This document shows positions 9,589 through 18,885 of a stretch of DNA of 22,622 nucleotides, piece after piece; position 1 is the stretch's first letter, and each line of letters opens with the position of its first letter. The position numbers were made by a program, and so were the translations under genes. The stretch is from Rhodanobacteraceae bacterium (GTDB lineage: Bacteria > Pseudomonadota > Gammaproteobacteria > Xanthomonadales > SZUA-5). Under the pieces are notes generated by a model. The model was not told the origin of the DNA, searched no databases, and worked only from the letters and a program-made list of their open reading frames with translations. The DNA is taken from the NCBI GenBank assembly GCA_016717705.1, contig JADKFD010000047.1, forward strand, positions 1 through 22,622, read 5' to 3'.

Positions 9589-9610
9589 TTCGGTCGGCGC
9601 CAACACGAAC
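9589..9610. repeat. Right terminal inverted repeat of the IS3 element
   Basis: This is the exact reverse complement of 7944-7965 over 22 bases. Reading outward on the plus strand, it runs in frame into the VOC-protein fragment. Confidence 0.8.
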
Positions 9611-9870
9611 GACTGGCCAGGCGCTGGGGCGAGGTGCTCGCCCAACCAGCCAGCCGCGCTGGCAATGGGCGATGGCAAGTGGAGGTCGGCAACGCGGTGC
9701 TGCGCTTTGTCGAAGCGCGCGACGGCCGCGGCGAAGGGTTGGCCGGCATCGACCTGGAAGTCACCGATCCGCAGTCCATCACGGCGGCTGCGACTGCCTG
9801 CGGCTGTGCCTGGGACGGCGATGCCGTGATGGTCGGCGGCGTGCGGTTCAGCCTGCAGACGAGCCGCTAG
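9610..9870 (+). pseudogene. VOC/glyoxalase-like protein, C-terminal fragment cut by IS
   Basis: About 86 residues remain, in frame from the IS end: RLARRWGEVLAQPA, then WQVEVGNAVLRFVEARDGRGEGLAGIDLEV and a final strand VMVGGVRFSLQTSR. The alternation of a short helix, a strand with RFV, a glycine-containing G-x-G-L-x-G-I-D-L motif and a final strand is the C-terminal half of vicinal-oxygen-chelate/glyoxalase-type proteins; full-length relatives are typically 200 or more residues. The N-terminal half and any promoter are missing. An ATG at 9634 could start a short product, but no ribosome site supports it. Substrate unknown. Confidence 0.65.
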
Positions 9871-9999
9871 TGTCCAGTGCCATCTCGAAGAGGGCATCTG
9901 TCTGGCGCACAACGCCGAGGGTCGGCGCGTGTTCGTCAGCGATCTGGCAGCCCCTCTGCGCGAGGTGGAAATCAAGCGCCCAGTGGGCCGCGCTGAAGG
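9871..9999. other. Spacer between VOC fragment and esterase gene
   Basis: This 129-bp gap lies between two convergent features. One plus-strand frame stays open and reads somewhat protein-like (LEEGICLAHNAEGRRVFVSD), perhaps a remnant left by rearrangement, but I cannot assign it to any family. No terminator hairpin with T-run is seen. Confidence 0.3.
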
Positions 10000-11157
10000 T
10001 CAGCGCGTCAGCCCCTGGCCAGCGACGTCGTCGCGCCGTGGCACCGTCGCGAGGAACTTGCGAATCTCTTCCAGCGCCTGGTGAGCCTCGGGCAGCTCAG
10101 GATTGAATATTTGCCAGACGTGGACCATGTGGTCCCAGGTCTGCAGCCGCGCCGGTGAGCCGGCCGCTCGCGCGCGGTTGACATAGCGCCGGGCGTCGTC
10201 GAGCAGCATCTCCGACTCGCTGGCCTGCACCAGCAGCGGCGGCAGCCGCGACAGGTCGCCGTAGACCGGCGAAATCAGCGGGTCGCGCGGGTTGATGCGG
10301 TTCTGCATCCAGCCGAACAGCAGCAGCATCGACCGTGGCACCTTCGCCAGCGGCGCGAACAGCGGGCCGAGCATCGGGTCGGTCGCCAGGTTGGATTTCA
10401 GGCTTGGGCTGGCGCTGGTGCTGTCGGTGGCGGGCGACAGCGCCACCGCGGCATCGGGTTCACGCAAGCCCTCGTCGCGCACCCAGGCGATGAGCGACAA
10501 CGTGAGGTTGCCGCCGGCCGAATCGCCAGCGACGAACACCACGCGCGCCGCCTGTGGACCTTGCGGGCCGTTGTCGAGCATCCAGCGGTAGGCGCTGCGG
10601 CAGTCCTCGATGCCGGCCATGCGCGGATGCTCCGGCATCAGCCGGTAGTCGATCGCGAGCACGGCGCCGCCGGTGATCGACGAGAAGGCGCTCGTCAGCG
10701 TGCGGTGGCTCTTCGGGCTGCCGACGACAAAGGCGCCGCCATGGATGTAGAGCGTGCGCCGGGTGGCGTCGGCACCAGGCGCAAGCACCCATTCGGCGGG
10801 CACGCCGGCGCAGTCGGCTGGCGTGAAGCTGGCGTTGAAACTGCGACCTTCGAACAGCTGATCCATCGCCTCGCGCGCCTTGGCCAAGCGCCGCCAACGA
10901 GGCGCACGCTGCACGACCTCGCTCATTCGTGCCAGCGACGCCAGCGCCGTTTTCAGTTCGGCGCTCGGCCCGGTCGAGAAACGCTCGCTGGCCGGCTGGT
11001 CGAAGGCCGCCAGGCTCTGCCCTTTCAGGCGGGTGGCGGCCCAAAAGCAGGCCGCGACGACGATGCAGAGCGCACCGAAGAACCAGACCATTCCGAGAAC
11101 CCAGAACATGGCGACGACCAACGCAATGAAGAGCAAAGGGTAGATCAGCATGGGCAT
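10000..11157 (-). CDS. Alpha/beta hydrolase of the hormone-sensitive-lipase (HSL/family IV) esterase type, membrane-anchored
   Basis: This 385-residue enzyme has two adjacent hydrophobic segments at ~4-24 and ~25-42, so it is likely anchored in the inner membrane with the catalytic domain outside the bilayer. The catalytic domain shows the HSL-family oxyanion motif YIHGGAFVVGSPKSHR at ~137-151, the nucleophile motif GDSAGGN with Ser ~213, a probable acid in the SEMLLDDARRY region, and His in DHMVHVWQ near the C-terminus. Family members hydrolyse short- to medium-chain esters or acylglycerols. The frame is intact. ATG 11157 is used with a weak GAGG upstream; ATG 11151 is an alternative. It is last in the minus-strand unit, 160 bases after the WS/DGAT gene, consistent with mobilising the neutral lipids that enzyme makes. 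Confidence 0.9.
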   Translation of the reverse strand: MPMLIYPLLFIALVVAMFWVLGMVWFFGALCIVVAACFWAATRLKGQSLAAFDQPASERFSTGPSAELKTALASLARMSEVVQRAPRWRRLAKAREAMDQLFEGRSFNASFTPADCAGVPAEWVLAPGADATRRTLYIHGGAFVVGSPKSHRTLTSAFSSITGGAVLAIDYRLMPEHPRMAGIEDCRSAYRWMLDNGPQGPQAARVVFVAGDSAGGNLTLSLIAWVRDEGLREPDAAVALSPATDSTSASPSLKSNLATDPMLGPLFAPLAKVPRSMLLLFGWMQNRINPRDPLISPVYGDLSRLPPLLVQASESEMLLDDARRYVNRARAAGSPARLQTWDHMVHVWQIFNPELPEAHQALEEIRKFLATVPRRDDVAGQGLTR

Positions 11158-11317
11158 TCAGGCCTCGACCGCAGGTCTCAGTTCTGTCCCCACCGCCGCT
11201 GGCCGGCCGGGCAGGATCAGCGCCGACCCCGTTGCCAACGCGACGGTCTTGGAGCTGCGGTGCGGGTGCGGGTGCTGGACACTGCGCGTGCACGGCGTCG
11301 CGTCCTGCTCCGGCGGT

Positions 11318-12921
11318 TCACCGGGGTGTTCCCTTGCGCGGCGTGCGGGCCGCTGCGGTGCGTCGCGCCGCAGCGGCTGTCTTCTTCGCGCCGACCGACT
11401 TGCCGGGTGGCGATGACTTTCGAGCGGGCTTGACGGCTGGCGCCTTCGCCGCCGCATCGGCGACGCGCGCAGGCGGGGCCGGCGCAGTCACGGCCTCGGC
11501 CGACGTCTCGATCGACGGCAGCGCCTCGATCTCCTTCAGCGCCGCCTTCATGTGCTCGATCAGTTCGTACGACTCCTCCTGCGACACCACGCGCCTGCAC
11601 GCAATGAGACCGAAGTCGAGCGAACCGGCATAACTCTGCACGGTGATGTTCAAGGCCGAGCCATGGTAAGGAATCGACACGGGGTAGAAGCTCAACATGC
11701 GCGCACCCGCCATGTACAACGGCACCGGGGCCCCGGCACGTTGGAGATGGCGACGTTGCCCGCCGCCGGCATTCGCGCCGCCAGGGCCGAGCGGCCGAGC
11801 AGCGACGCGATCCCGGTCATCAACCACGGTGCGCCGGTGATCGGCGTATCCACACCGAGCACGGGCTTCAGTTCCTTCACCACCGCCTTGGCCGACTCCG
11901 GACGAGGCGTGGATCGCCTGAATCGCGCCGGCAGGTCGTGAATCTCGGTCGCCAGATCGACGCGGATCGCCGACACCTGGTTGTTCATGTCGTCGTTGTC
12001 GGCTGCGCGCAGGCTGACCGGCACCATCGCGATCAGCGACTTCTTCGGCAGCAGGTCACGCTCCTTCAGAAAGCGGCGCAGCGCGCCGCTGCAGATCGCC
12101 ATCACCACGGTGTTCACCGTGCCGCCGACGCGCTTGCCGAGCGCCTTGATGTCGTCCAGCGGCACCGACCAGGTGCTGTACGAGCGCTGGTTGGTGATCG
12201 ATTCGTTGAAGATCGTCTTCGGCGCCAAACCGAGGTTGAGCGAGCGCTCGCCCTTCGGCGTGCGGGTGCTCGCGATCGCCTTGCCCGCCGCACCGACCGC
12301 CTTCACCGCCGTCGGCAACAGCTGCGCGACCTTGAGGTACTGCCGCGCCGAGTTCTCGACGGCTGCTTGCAGCAACTCGGTGACACCGAGCTGGTAGCCG
12401 CTGCTGGCCGGCCGGCGCCGCGGTGGCGGCACCTCGCGCACCGTGGGCGAGACGTCGTAGAGCACCTTGGCCATCTCGGAGCCCGCCTTGCCGTCGACGC
12501 CGCTGTGATGCGCCTTGCTGTAGAAGGCGACCTGCCCGTTCTGCAGGCCTTCGATCACGACCATCTCCCACAGCGGGCGACTGCGATCGAGCAGGGTCGA
12601 GTGCAGTCGCGAGACGAGCTGGTGCAACTGCTTCATCGTGCCGGGCCGGGGCAGGGTCAAACTGCGGATGTGATAGTCGAGGTCAAGGTCGTCGTCCTCG
12701 ATCCATACGGGCTCGGCGAGCTCGAATGGCATTTGCGCCAGCTTGCGATGTAGCACCGAGCACAGGTGCATGCGGCGGCCGATCATTGCCTTCACTACTT
12801 CGTAGAAGTCGCCCTCGTATCCCTTGGGCAGCTCGAACAACATCAGGCTGCCGACGTGCATCGGCGTCTCGGGGGTCTCGAGGTGCAAGAACGATGCATC
12901 CATGCCGCTCAGGTGGTCCAT
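11318..12921 (-). CDS. Wax ester synthase/diacylglycerol acyltransferase (WS/DGAT), frameshifted as sequenced
   Basis: The start ATG at 12921, preceded by AAGGAG at 7-8 bases, gives the family N-terminus MDHLSGMDASFLHLETPETPMH. The acyltransferase motif HHxxxDG is present as HHSGVDG at ~138-144, with the family segments PLWEMVVIEGL before it and NVPGP later. Such enzymes esterify acyl-CoA to fatty alcohols or diacylglycerol. As sequenced the frame breaks: one base is missing near 11920, one is extra near 11900 (restoring the frame), and one is missing near 11737 just after NVPGP. Reading across these restores the normal C-terminus (VPLYMAGARMLSFYPVSIPYHG) and a protein of about 534 residues. 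The end is unusual: about 45 residues of Lys/Ala/Pro/Arg repeats. It is third in the minus-strand hydrolase operon. Confidence 0.88.
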
Positions 12922-12993
12922 CGTCGTCTCCTTGTTCGAGGAAATTGGGGGGCTAGCCGCGGACCGTCGGGCCAGGACTGGCGCCACTGCGCG

Positions 12994-13831
12994 TCATTCC
13001 CGGCCGACTCCACCCGCTCTGGGCTGGTGCTGATCTCGATGCGGATCGGGATAGACGAAGCGTCGCAGACCGCTGCGGTCAAAGGGCCGCCATGCGCCTT
13101 CGGGTTGCGCCAGCCGGTCGGCAATCGCGTACAGCACCGCAGGGTGGTGGCCGAGTCCGCTGTGGCTGCCCTCGACCTCAATGTTCTCGGTCGTCGGGCT
13201 TTGGCGCTCCAGGCATCCCCTGCCAGGAGACGATGCCGTCGCTGCGGCTGAAGATCGCCGTGCTCGGCACCGGCGGCGGTTGCTTCATCGCTTCGCGCCA
13301 GGGATGCGCATCAACCTCGAGGCCGCTCAGCGCCTCGTAGACCCGCCAGGCATTGCTGGCCCGTGGCTCGCCTGCGAACGGGCTGCCGAGCGTGATGACG
13401 CTGCGCACCTGCTGCGGAGCCCGGCGTGCGACCTCGCGCGCGAAGATGCCGCCGAGACTCCAGCCGATGATGCTGACCTTGCGGCCGTGGCGCTCGTGCA
13501 GCTCGGCCAGCCGCCGCTGCAACGCTGCTTCCACGCCCGGACGGGGTCCGGCATTGCGCCCGAGCTGCCAGCCGTGGGCCGCGTAGCCGCGGTCACTCAG
13601 GAAGGCGCGCAAGCCTTGGGTGGACACATCGCTGGCGGCGAGCCCCGGCAGCACGAGCACCGGGTGACCGTCGCCGGCCGGCGCCAGCCGCAGCATCGGC
13701 GCCATGGCAAAAAAGGCACCCAGTTCCCATACCGCCCGGATCTCGAGCAGCAGCAGCGCACGCGACGGCGGGCTCAACGGGTCGGAACGGTCGATCAGGG
13801 GTCGAATGCGGTCGGCAACGTGTGTGAGCAT
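12994..13831 (-). CDS. Alpha/beta hydrolase, lipase-like (paralog of 5935-6708), frameshifted as sequenced
   Basis: The protein begins at ATG 13831, three bases after the upstream hydrolase stop, implying coupled translation. It shows the same architecture as the plus-strand hydrolase: LRLAPAGDGHPVLVLPGLAA at ~47-66, nucleophile elbow GWSLGG with Ser ~125, SNAWRVYEALSG and FSRSDGIVSW. The frame ends early at 13178 because a G4 run (C4 at 13217-13220 on the plus strand) has one base too many. Skipping it continues the homology with ENIEVEGSHSGLGHHPAVL, containing the expected catalytic His, down to TGA at 12994-12996 and gives about 278 residues. A minus-strand 'YPDP' near the end also matches the paralog. 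Substrate is unknown; operon context suggests neutral lipid or acyl-ester turnover. Confidence 0.85.
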
Positions 13832-13834
13832 AGT

Positions 13835-14745
<911 letters not shown>

Positions 14746-14865
14746 CGTGTCTCCTCGATGGCGGATTCTTGGGTTCGTGGACACGGCACGGAAGGTCCGT
14801 TTGGTGCACTCAGACAGTCACTTTTGGACAGCGCCCGCCAGCGGCGCTAAGCTCGCGCGCTACAT
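14746..14865. promoter_or_regulatory. Divergent promoter region between hydrolase operon and AraC gene
   Basis: The 120-bp gap must hold promoters for both directions. TGGACA occurs twice in direct orientation (14778-14783 and 14825-14830, 47 bp apart), with GGTCC between them, giving an arrangement that could be AraC-type half sites. I cannot identify convincing -35/-10 pairs, so only the regulatory nature of the gap, not the sites, is well supported. Confidence 0.35.
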
Positions 14866-15936
14866 ATGTCGCCTGATGCGCCGAGCAGCGCCGCTAGCCC
14901 GCAGATCGTCTATCGCACGCCGCCCGACCCCGAGCGCCGCGTGTACTTGGCGTTTCGTATTCACGCGGTGCTTGCCACGCTCGCCGAAGAAGGGATCGCG
15001 AGCGAAATGGCCCTCGCGGGCAGCGGGCTCGACGCGAAACGACTAACCGATCCCGACACGCGCGTGTCGTATCGTCAGCTCGAGACCGTCGCCCGCAATG
15101 CCTTGCGCCTCTCGAAGGACCCGGCCATTGCGTTGCGGGCGGGCCGACGCATGCACATCACCGCCTACGGCACCTATGGCTATGCGAACCTGTGTGCAGC
15201 GACCGTCAGTGACGCCATTGCCTTCGGGGTCAAGTACCACCGCATTGCTGGTTCGGTGGTGGACATGGCGTTTTCGACTGACGGCCAGAACGCTGTCTAC
15301 GCGTACGAACCGCTGATCTGGTCGGACCCGAGCCAGGATCTGTACCGCTTCGCGATCGAGTTTGCTCTCGCGAGTCACCTGACGGTGATCCAGGATCTTG
15401 TCGGCAAGGCTGCCAAACCGGTGCGCGTGAGCGTGGCCTACCCCCCCCCGGCACACGCACGCGCCTACCGCACCCGGCTCCAATGCCGCGTGGATTTTCT
15501 GCAGCCCAACAACGAGATGGCATTCGACGCGGCCTGGATCGCGAAGCCGTTGCCGCTGGCCAACCCGATCGCCTTCGCTTCGTGCAGCGAAATGTGCGAT
15601 CGCCTCCTGGGCGAACTGAGCGCCGACGGCAGCCTCGCCTCCGAAATCCGCAGCGCGCTGATCATGCACCCTGGCCGCTTCCCGGACGCCGAGGCGATGG
15701 CCGAGCAGTTGGCGATGCATCCGCGCGCATTGCGCCGCCGGCTCAACACCGAGAAGACCTCGTACCGTCACCTGCTCGCCGAGGTGCGGTCGCGCCTCGC
15801 GATCGAGTACCTGCGCCGGACCAAGATGACCAGCGAAGAGATCGCGAACCGGCTCGGCTACAGCGACGCTGCGAACTTCCGCCGCGCATTCACGTCGTGG
15901 ACTGGCAAGAACCCGTCGGACTTCCGGATTCGCTAG
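14866..15936 (+). CDS. AraC-family transcriptional regulator (Arabinose_bd-type sensor domain)
   Basis: This 356-residue protein has an N-terminal ~200-residue sensor/dimerisation domain of the arabinose-binding-like class found in OruR/virulence-type AraC regulators (segments HITAYGTYGYANLCAATVSD and VSVAYPPPAHA). The C-terminal AraC DNA-binding domain spans ~255-350 with two helix-turn-helices: AEQLAMHPRALRRRLNTE and EEIANRLGYSDAANFRRAF, ending in the typical TGKNPSDFR. The frame is uninterrupted despite broken genes on both sides. The gene diverges from the hydrolase/WS-DGAT operon, the classic layout for a local activator, and is followed after 47 bases by the DadA-like gene. Regulators of this class next to lipases and monooxygenases commonly respond to fatty or aliphatic compounds; the ligand here is unknown. 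Confidence 0.92.
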   Translation: MSPDAPSSAASPQIVYRTPPDPERRVYLAFRIHAVLATLAEEGIASEMALAGSGLDAKRLTDPDTRVSYRQLETVARNALRLSKDPAIALRAGRRMHITAYGTYGYANLCAATVSDAIAFGVKYHRIAGSVVDMAFSTDGQNAVYAYEPLIWSDPSQDLYRFAIEFALASHLTVIQDLVGKAAKPVRVSVAYPPPAHARAYRTRLQCRVDFLQPNNEMAFDAAWIAKPLPLANPIAFASCSEMCDRLLGELSADGSLASEIRSALIMHPGRFPDAEAMAEQLAMHPRALRRRLNTEKTSYRHLLAEVRSRLAIEYLRRTKMTSEEIANRLGYSDAANFRRAFTSWTGKNPSDFRIR

Positions 15937-15983
15937 GGACGTGCCGAGGGCGACGTTCCGAACACACGACGAGGAGGGACATC

Positions 15984-17249
15984 ATGCGTGTGATCGTTCT
16001 CGGCGCCGGCCTGCTCAGTGTCACGTCTGCCTACTACCTGCAAAGGCTTGGCCACGAGGTGACCGTGATCGACCGGCAGGCCTCCCCGGCGGCCGAGACC
16101 GGCTTTGCCAACGGCGGGCAGATTTCCGTCAGCCATGCCGAGCCTTGGGCCAACCCGAGCGTGCCGCTGAAGGTGCTGCAGTGGCTCGGCAAGGAGGACG
16201 CGCCGCTGCTGTTTCGCATTCGCGCAGACATGCGGCAATGGCTTTGGGGCCTGCAGTTCCTTCGAGAGTGCACGCCAGCGCGCACGTGCCACAACATCGC
16301 GCAGATCGTGCGGCTGGGTACCTACAGCCGCGAGATGCTGCAGGCACTGCGCCACGAGGCGGGCATCAGCTACCACGAGCGCACCCAGGGCATCCTGCAC
16401 CTCTATACGACGCAGAAGGAATTTGACGGTGCGTTGAAGCCGGCCGAGCAGATGCGCGCACTCGGCTGCGAGCGCCAGGTGATCTCGGCCGACGAGGCCG
16501 TCAAGATCGAGTCGGCGCTGTCCCACATCCGTCCGCAATTGGCTGGCGCCACCTACACGGCCGAAGACGAATCGGGTGACGCCAACCGCTTCGCGCGCGA
16601 ACTGGTCAAGCTCTGCGAAGCGGCCGGCGTCAGGTTCTCGATGAGCCACACCGTCACCGCGATCCGCGAAGCCGGGGCCAGGTCGAGCATGTCGAGGCGA
16701 CCGACAACGAAGGCCGCTTCCAGCGCGTCACGGGCGATGCCTATGTGCTGGCGATGGGCTCGCACAGCCCGTTCTACGGCGCGCCGCTGGGCATCCGGCT
16801 GCCGATCTACCCGGCCAAGGGCTACTCCGTCACGATGCCGGTGATCGACGCATCCCGAGCGCACCAGGTCTCGCTGACCGACGACGAATTCAAGCTCGTG
16901 GTCTCGCGCTACACCGACGAAGCCGGCGACCGCCTGCGCATCGCCGGCACGGCCGAACTCAACGGCTACGACCGCGACCTGAACCGTGTGCGGTGCGAGG
17001 CCATCGTGCGCCGCGTCGAGCAGCTCTTCCCGGCGCCGGTGACGCCACGCGTGCTCAGTTCTGGACCGGGCTGCGCCCCGCGACGCCGAGCAACGTGCCG
17101 CTGATCGGCAAGACCAAGCTGCCGAACTTTTCCTCAACACCGGCCATGGCACGCTGGGCTGGACGCATTCGTGCGGTTCGGGCAAGTCGATCGCCCGCAT
17201 CGTGAGCGGTCTGGCGCCGGAAGTGGACTTTGCGTTCACGGGCGCGTAG
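15984..17249 (+). pseudogene. D-amino acid dehydrogenase (DadA-like), frameshifted as sequenced
   Basis: ATG 15984 follows GAGGAGGG. The N-terminal FAD-binding fold starts MRVIVLGAGLLSVTSAYYL and continues with EVTVIDRQ, then FANGGQIS and PWANPSVPLK as in DadA. Such flavoproteins oxidise D-amino acids to keto acids and ammonia, passing electrons to the respiratory chain. Three single bases are missing: near 16677, near 17030 and near 17129. Compensating for them restores VYPAKGYS-type, FWTGLRPATPSNVPLIGKT and NTGHGTLGWTHSCGSGKS segments and a normal stop at 17247-17249, giving about 422 residues, the usual family length. The dinucleotide motif reads GAGLLS instead of GxGxxG. The conserved length and motifs suggest the breaks are sequence errors, but as given the gene is not translatable. 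Confidence 0.85.
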
Positions 17250-17296
17250 GCCACGGCCATCGCGCGACCGGGCGAGTCGACGGGTTCGCAGCTGAC

Positions 17297-18243
17297 TCAG
17301 CCCGACGACGCGATGCGTGTGATCGGCAGTATCTGTTGGGGTCAGTGACAAACTCCAGCAGCGCCAAGCCAACATGCGCATTCGCGCGACTGAACGCGCC
17401 TGCGAAGTCCTCGGTTCGTGACACCCGCTCCGCGTGCGCACCGAATGATCGGGCCAGCGCGACATAGTCCGGGCTCGCCAGCTGCGTGCCGCTGACCCGG
17501 TTCGGGTAGCGCTTCTCCTGGTGCATGCGGATGCTCCCGTACATCCCGTTGTTGACGACCAGCACCGTGAGCCGGGCGCCGTACTGCGCGGCGGTTGCCA
17601 GTTCCTGCGAGTACATCAGGAAGCAGCCGTCGCCGGCGACACAGACGACCTGGCGCTCGGGGTGACGCAGCGCGGCCGCAATGGCGGCCGGCAAGCCGTA
17701 GCCCATCGCGCCGCAGGTTGGCGCGAGCTCGGTCCGGGGTGACCGGTACTCGAAGAACCGGTGCAGCCAGACGGCATAGTTGCCCGCGCCGTTCGTCACG
17801 ATCGCATCGTCGGGCAGCGCCTCCCGCATCTGATGCATGGCCGCGGCGAGGTCCACGCCGGTGGCCCGCGAGTCCTGCGCGGCGGCAACTCGCCGAAGCC
17901 TAGAAAGGCCTCCTGAGCCGACTGCGTCCAAAGGTCCCACGCCCTCGCATCGGGCGGGGCCAGCGCAACCAGCGACGCGGAGGCTGCGGCCACGCCGGCC
18001 TCGAAACCCATCTCGGGACGAAACACGCGGCCGACCTCGTGCGCCTCGGGACGGAAGTGGATGAGCAGCTGTTCGGGGTTCGGTGCCAAGATCAACGTGT
18101 AGCTGTCGCTCGCGACGTCGGTGATCCTGGTGCCGACGGCGAGCACGACATCGGCGGTGCGCAGCCGCTCGGCGAGCGCCGGGTTCATGCCGAGACTGAG
18201 GTGCCCCGCATACTGCGGCAGCCGGTTGTCAAAGAGATCCTGT
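17297..18243 (-). pseudogene. Thiamine-pyrophosphate-dependent enzyme (acetolactate synthase-like), 5'-truncated
   Basis: The middle and C-terminal parts of a TPP enzyme are present. QDLFDNRLPQYAGHLSLGMN and VVLAVGTRITDV belong to the central domain. The C-terminal pyrophosphate domain has ELAPTCGAMGYGLPAAIAAA and the TPP/Mg motif GDGCFLMYSQELATA ending in VVNNGMYGS. Full-length members are about 550 residues; roughly the first 230 are missing because homology stops at ~18243, where an IS91-type transposase fragment begins. In addition, one base is missing near 17885 and one near 17320; restoring the latter gives PNQILPITRIASSG and a stop at 17297-17299. Acetolactate synthase-like, benzoylformate decarboxylase-like and similar enzymes cannot be told apart here. 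It is convergent with the DadA-like gene. Confidence 0.82.
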
Positions 18244-18573
18244 GTTATGGCGCCCAACGCCAAGCTGCGCCCGCTGGTGGTGCCGCAGGGATCCGAGGTG
18301 CAAAAGCTGGCCACCGATGTCACAGTTGCCGGCGAATGCGCGGTCCAGACGGTTCAGGCCCGGCCGCAGCGCATCAGCTGGGCGCGGCTGCTCAAGCGCG
18401 TGTTCGACATCGACATGCAGCACTGCCCGAACTGCGGCGCCGGGGAACTGAAGATCATCGCCGCCATCCTCGAGTGGCCGGTCATCGGGAAGATCCTCAC
18501 CCACCTGGGGCTATATCCGCAGCCGCCGCCCAGGGGCCGAGCGCACGAGGCCGGACAAGATTTCGTCACCTGA
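18244..18573 (+). pseudogene. IS91-family transposase, C-terminal remnant
   Basis: About 109 residues in one open frame: MAPNAKLRPLVVPQGSEVQ, then ISWARLLKRVFDIDMQHCPN, then GELKIIAAILEWPVIGKILT and HLGLYPQPPPRGRA. This ends exactly as IS91-type (Y2-transposase) proteins do, including the CPNC zinc-like motif, followed by a final proline-rich tail. The catalytic N-terminal and central parts (histidine and tyrosine motifs) are absent, so it is inactive. Its left edge coincides with the point where the TPP-enzyme gene, on the opposite strand, is cut, so insertion or one-ended transposition of this element probably removed the enzyme's 5' end. An ATG at 18247 exists, but no expressed product is expected. 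Confidence 0.8.
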
Positions 18574-18600
18574 GTCGCGCCGGCCGTCACAAAACCACGC

Positions 18601-18631
18601 CCCAGGCTGCGACGCCAGACCGCAGCCTGGG
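18601..18631. repeat. Perfect 11-bp hairpin downstream of the IS91 remnant
   Basis: CCCAGGCTGCG (18601-18611) and CGCAGCCTGGG (18621-18631) are exact inverted repeats around a 9-base loop. It begins 27 bases after the transposase stop. No T-run follows, so it is not a standard intrinsic terminator. IS91-type elements carry subterminal hairpins near their replication ends, so this may mark the element's end; that is inference. Confidence 0.5.
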
Positions 18632-18885
18632 CGGCGTCGCGGCGCGCCAGCGCAGCGCCGTCGAAGCAGGGTCAACCCGAGAGCTTGGTCACCAGCGAGC
18701 CTTGTGAGCGCTGAAGGGACTTCCGAACCAGCATTGCGCGACGTCACGGCCGCAGAATCCAGGCGCTTTCCGACAGCCGCAGGCCAGTCAGGCCAGTCAC
18801 GCGTCGAACCCGAGGGCGTTTGAAAGTACTATGCCCCACGGCCAAGCGACCGACGCCACGACAAATCGCCACCCAGGAGACCCGC
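18632..18885. other. Noncoding region before the P450 gene
   Basis: No gene is supported here. It contains a 9-bp direct tandem repeat (AGGCCAGTC twice, 18781-18798) and presumably the promoter for the P450 gene, but I see no reliable promoter elements or operator palindrome. Confidence 0.4.

Larger units (their letters stand above)
7949..9605 (+). mobile_element. IS3-family insertion sequence (IS150-like), complete
   Basis: The element is about 1.66 kb and contains one transposase gene. Its ends, both starting TGTTGGCGCCGACCGA when read inward, are inverted repeats. Identity extends outward over five further bases (GTTCG), giving 22 identical bases at 7944-7965 and 9589-9610. Weaker matching continues inward, including GGGGGTGCGG and CTTGGACT on both sides. 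Because the outer five bases are also inverted rather than direct, I see no target-site duplication, and the exact termini are therefore uncertain by ~5 bp. It is bordered by C-terminal fragments of two unrelated genes pointing outward, which suggests an adjacent deletion or recombination between IS copies. Confidence 0.85.

Noticed and set aside
11938..12753. A long plus-strand frame antisense to WS/DGAT
   Set aside because: The WS/DGAT frame has the HHxxxDG motif and a proper ribosome site; the antisense product shows no domain.
16678..17205. Several separate short genes within the DadA-like region
   Set aside because: Each piece continues the same DadA homology in another frame, so they are one gene split by missing bases.
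18781..18799. Tandem 9-bp repeat as a regulatory or attachment site
   Set aside because: Only two copies, no link to a promoter or to an element border; recorded only as a minor feature of the gap.
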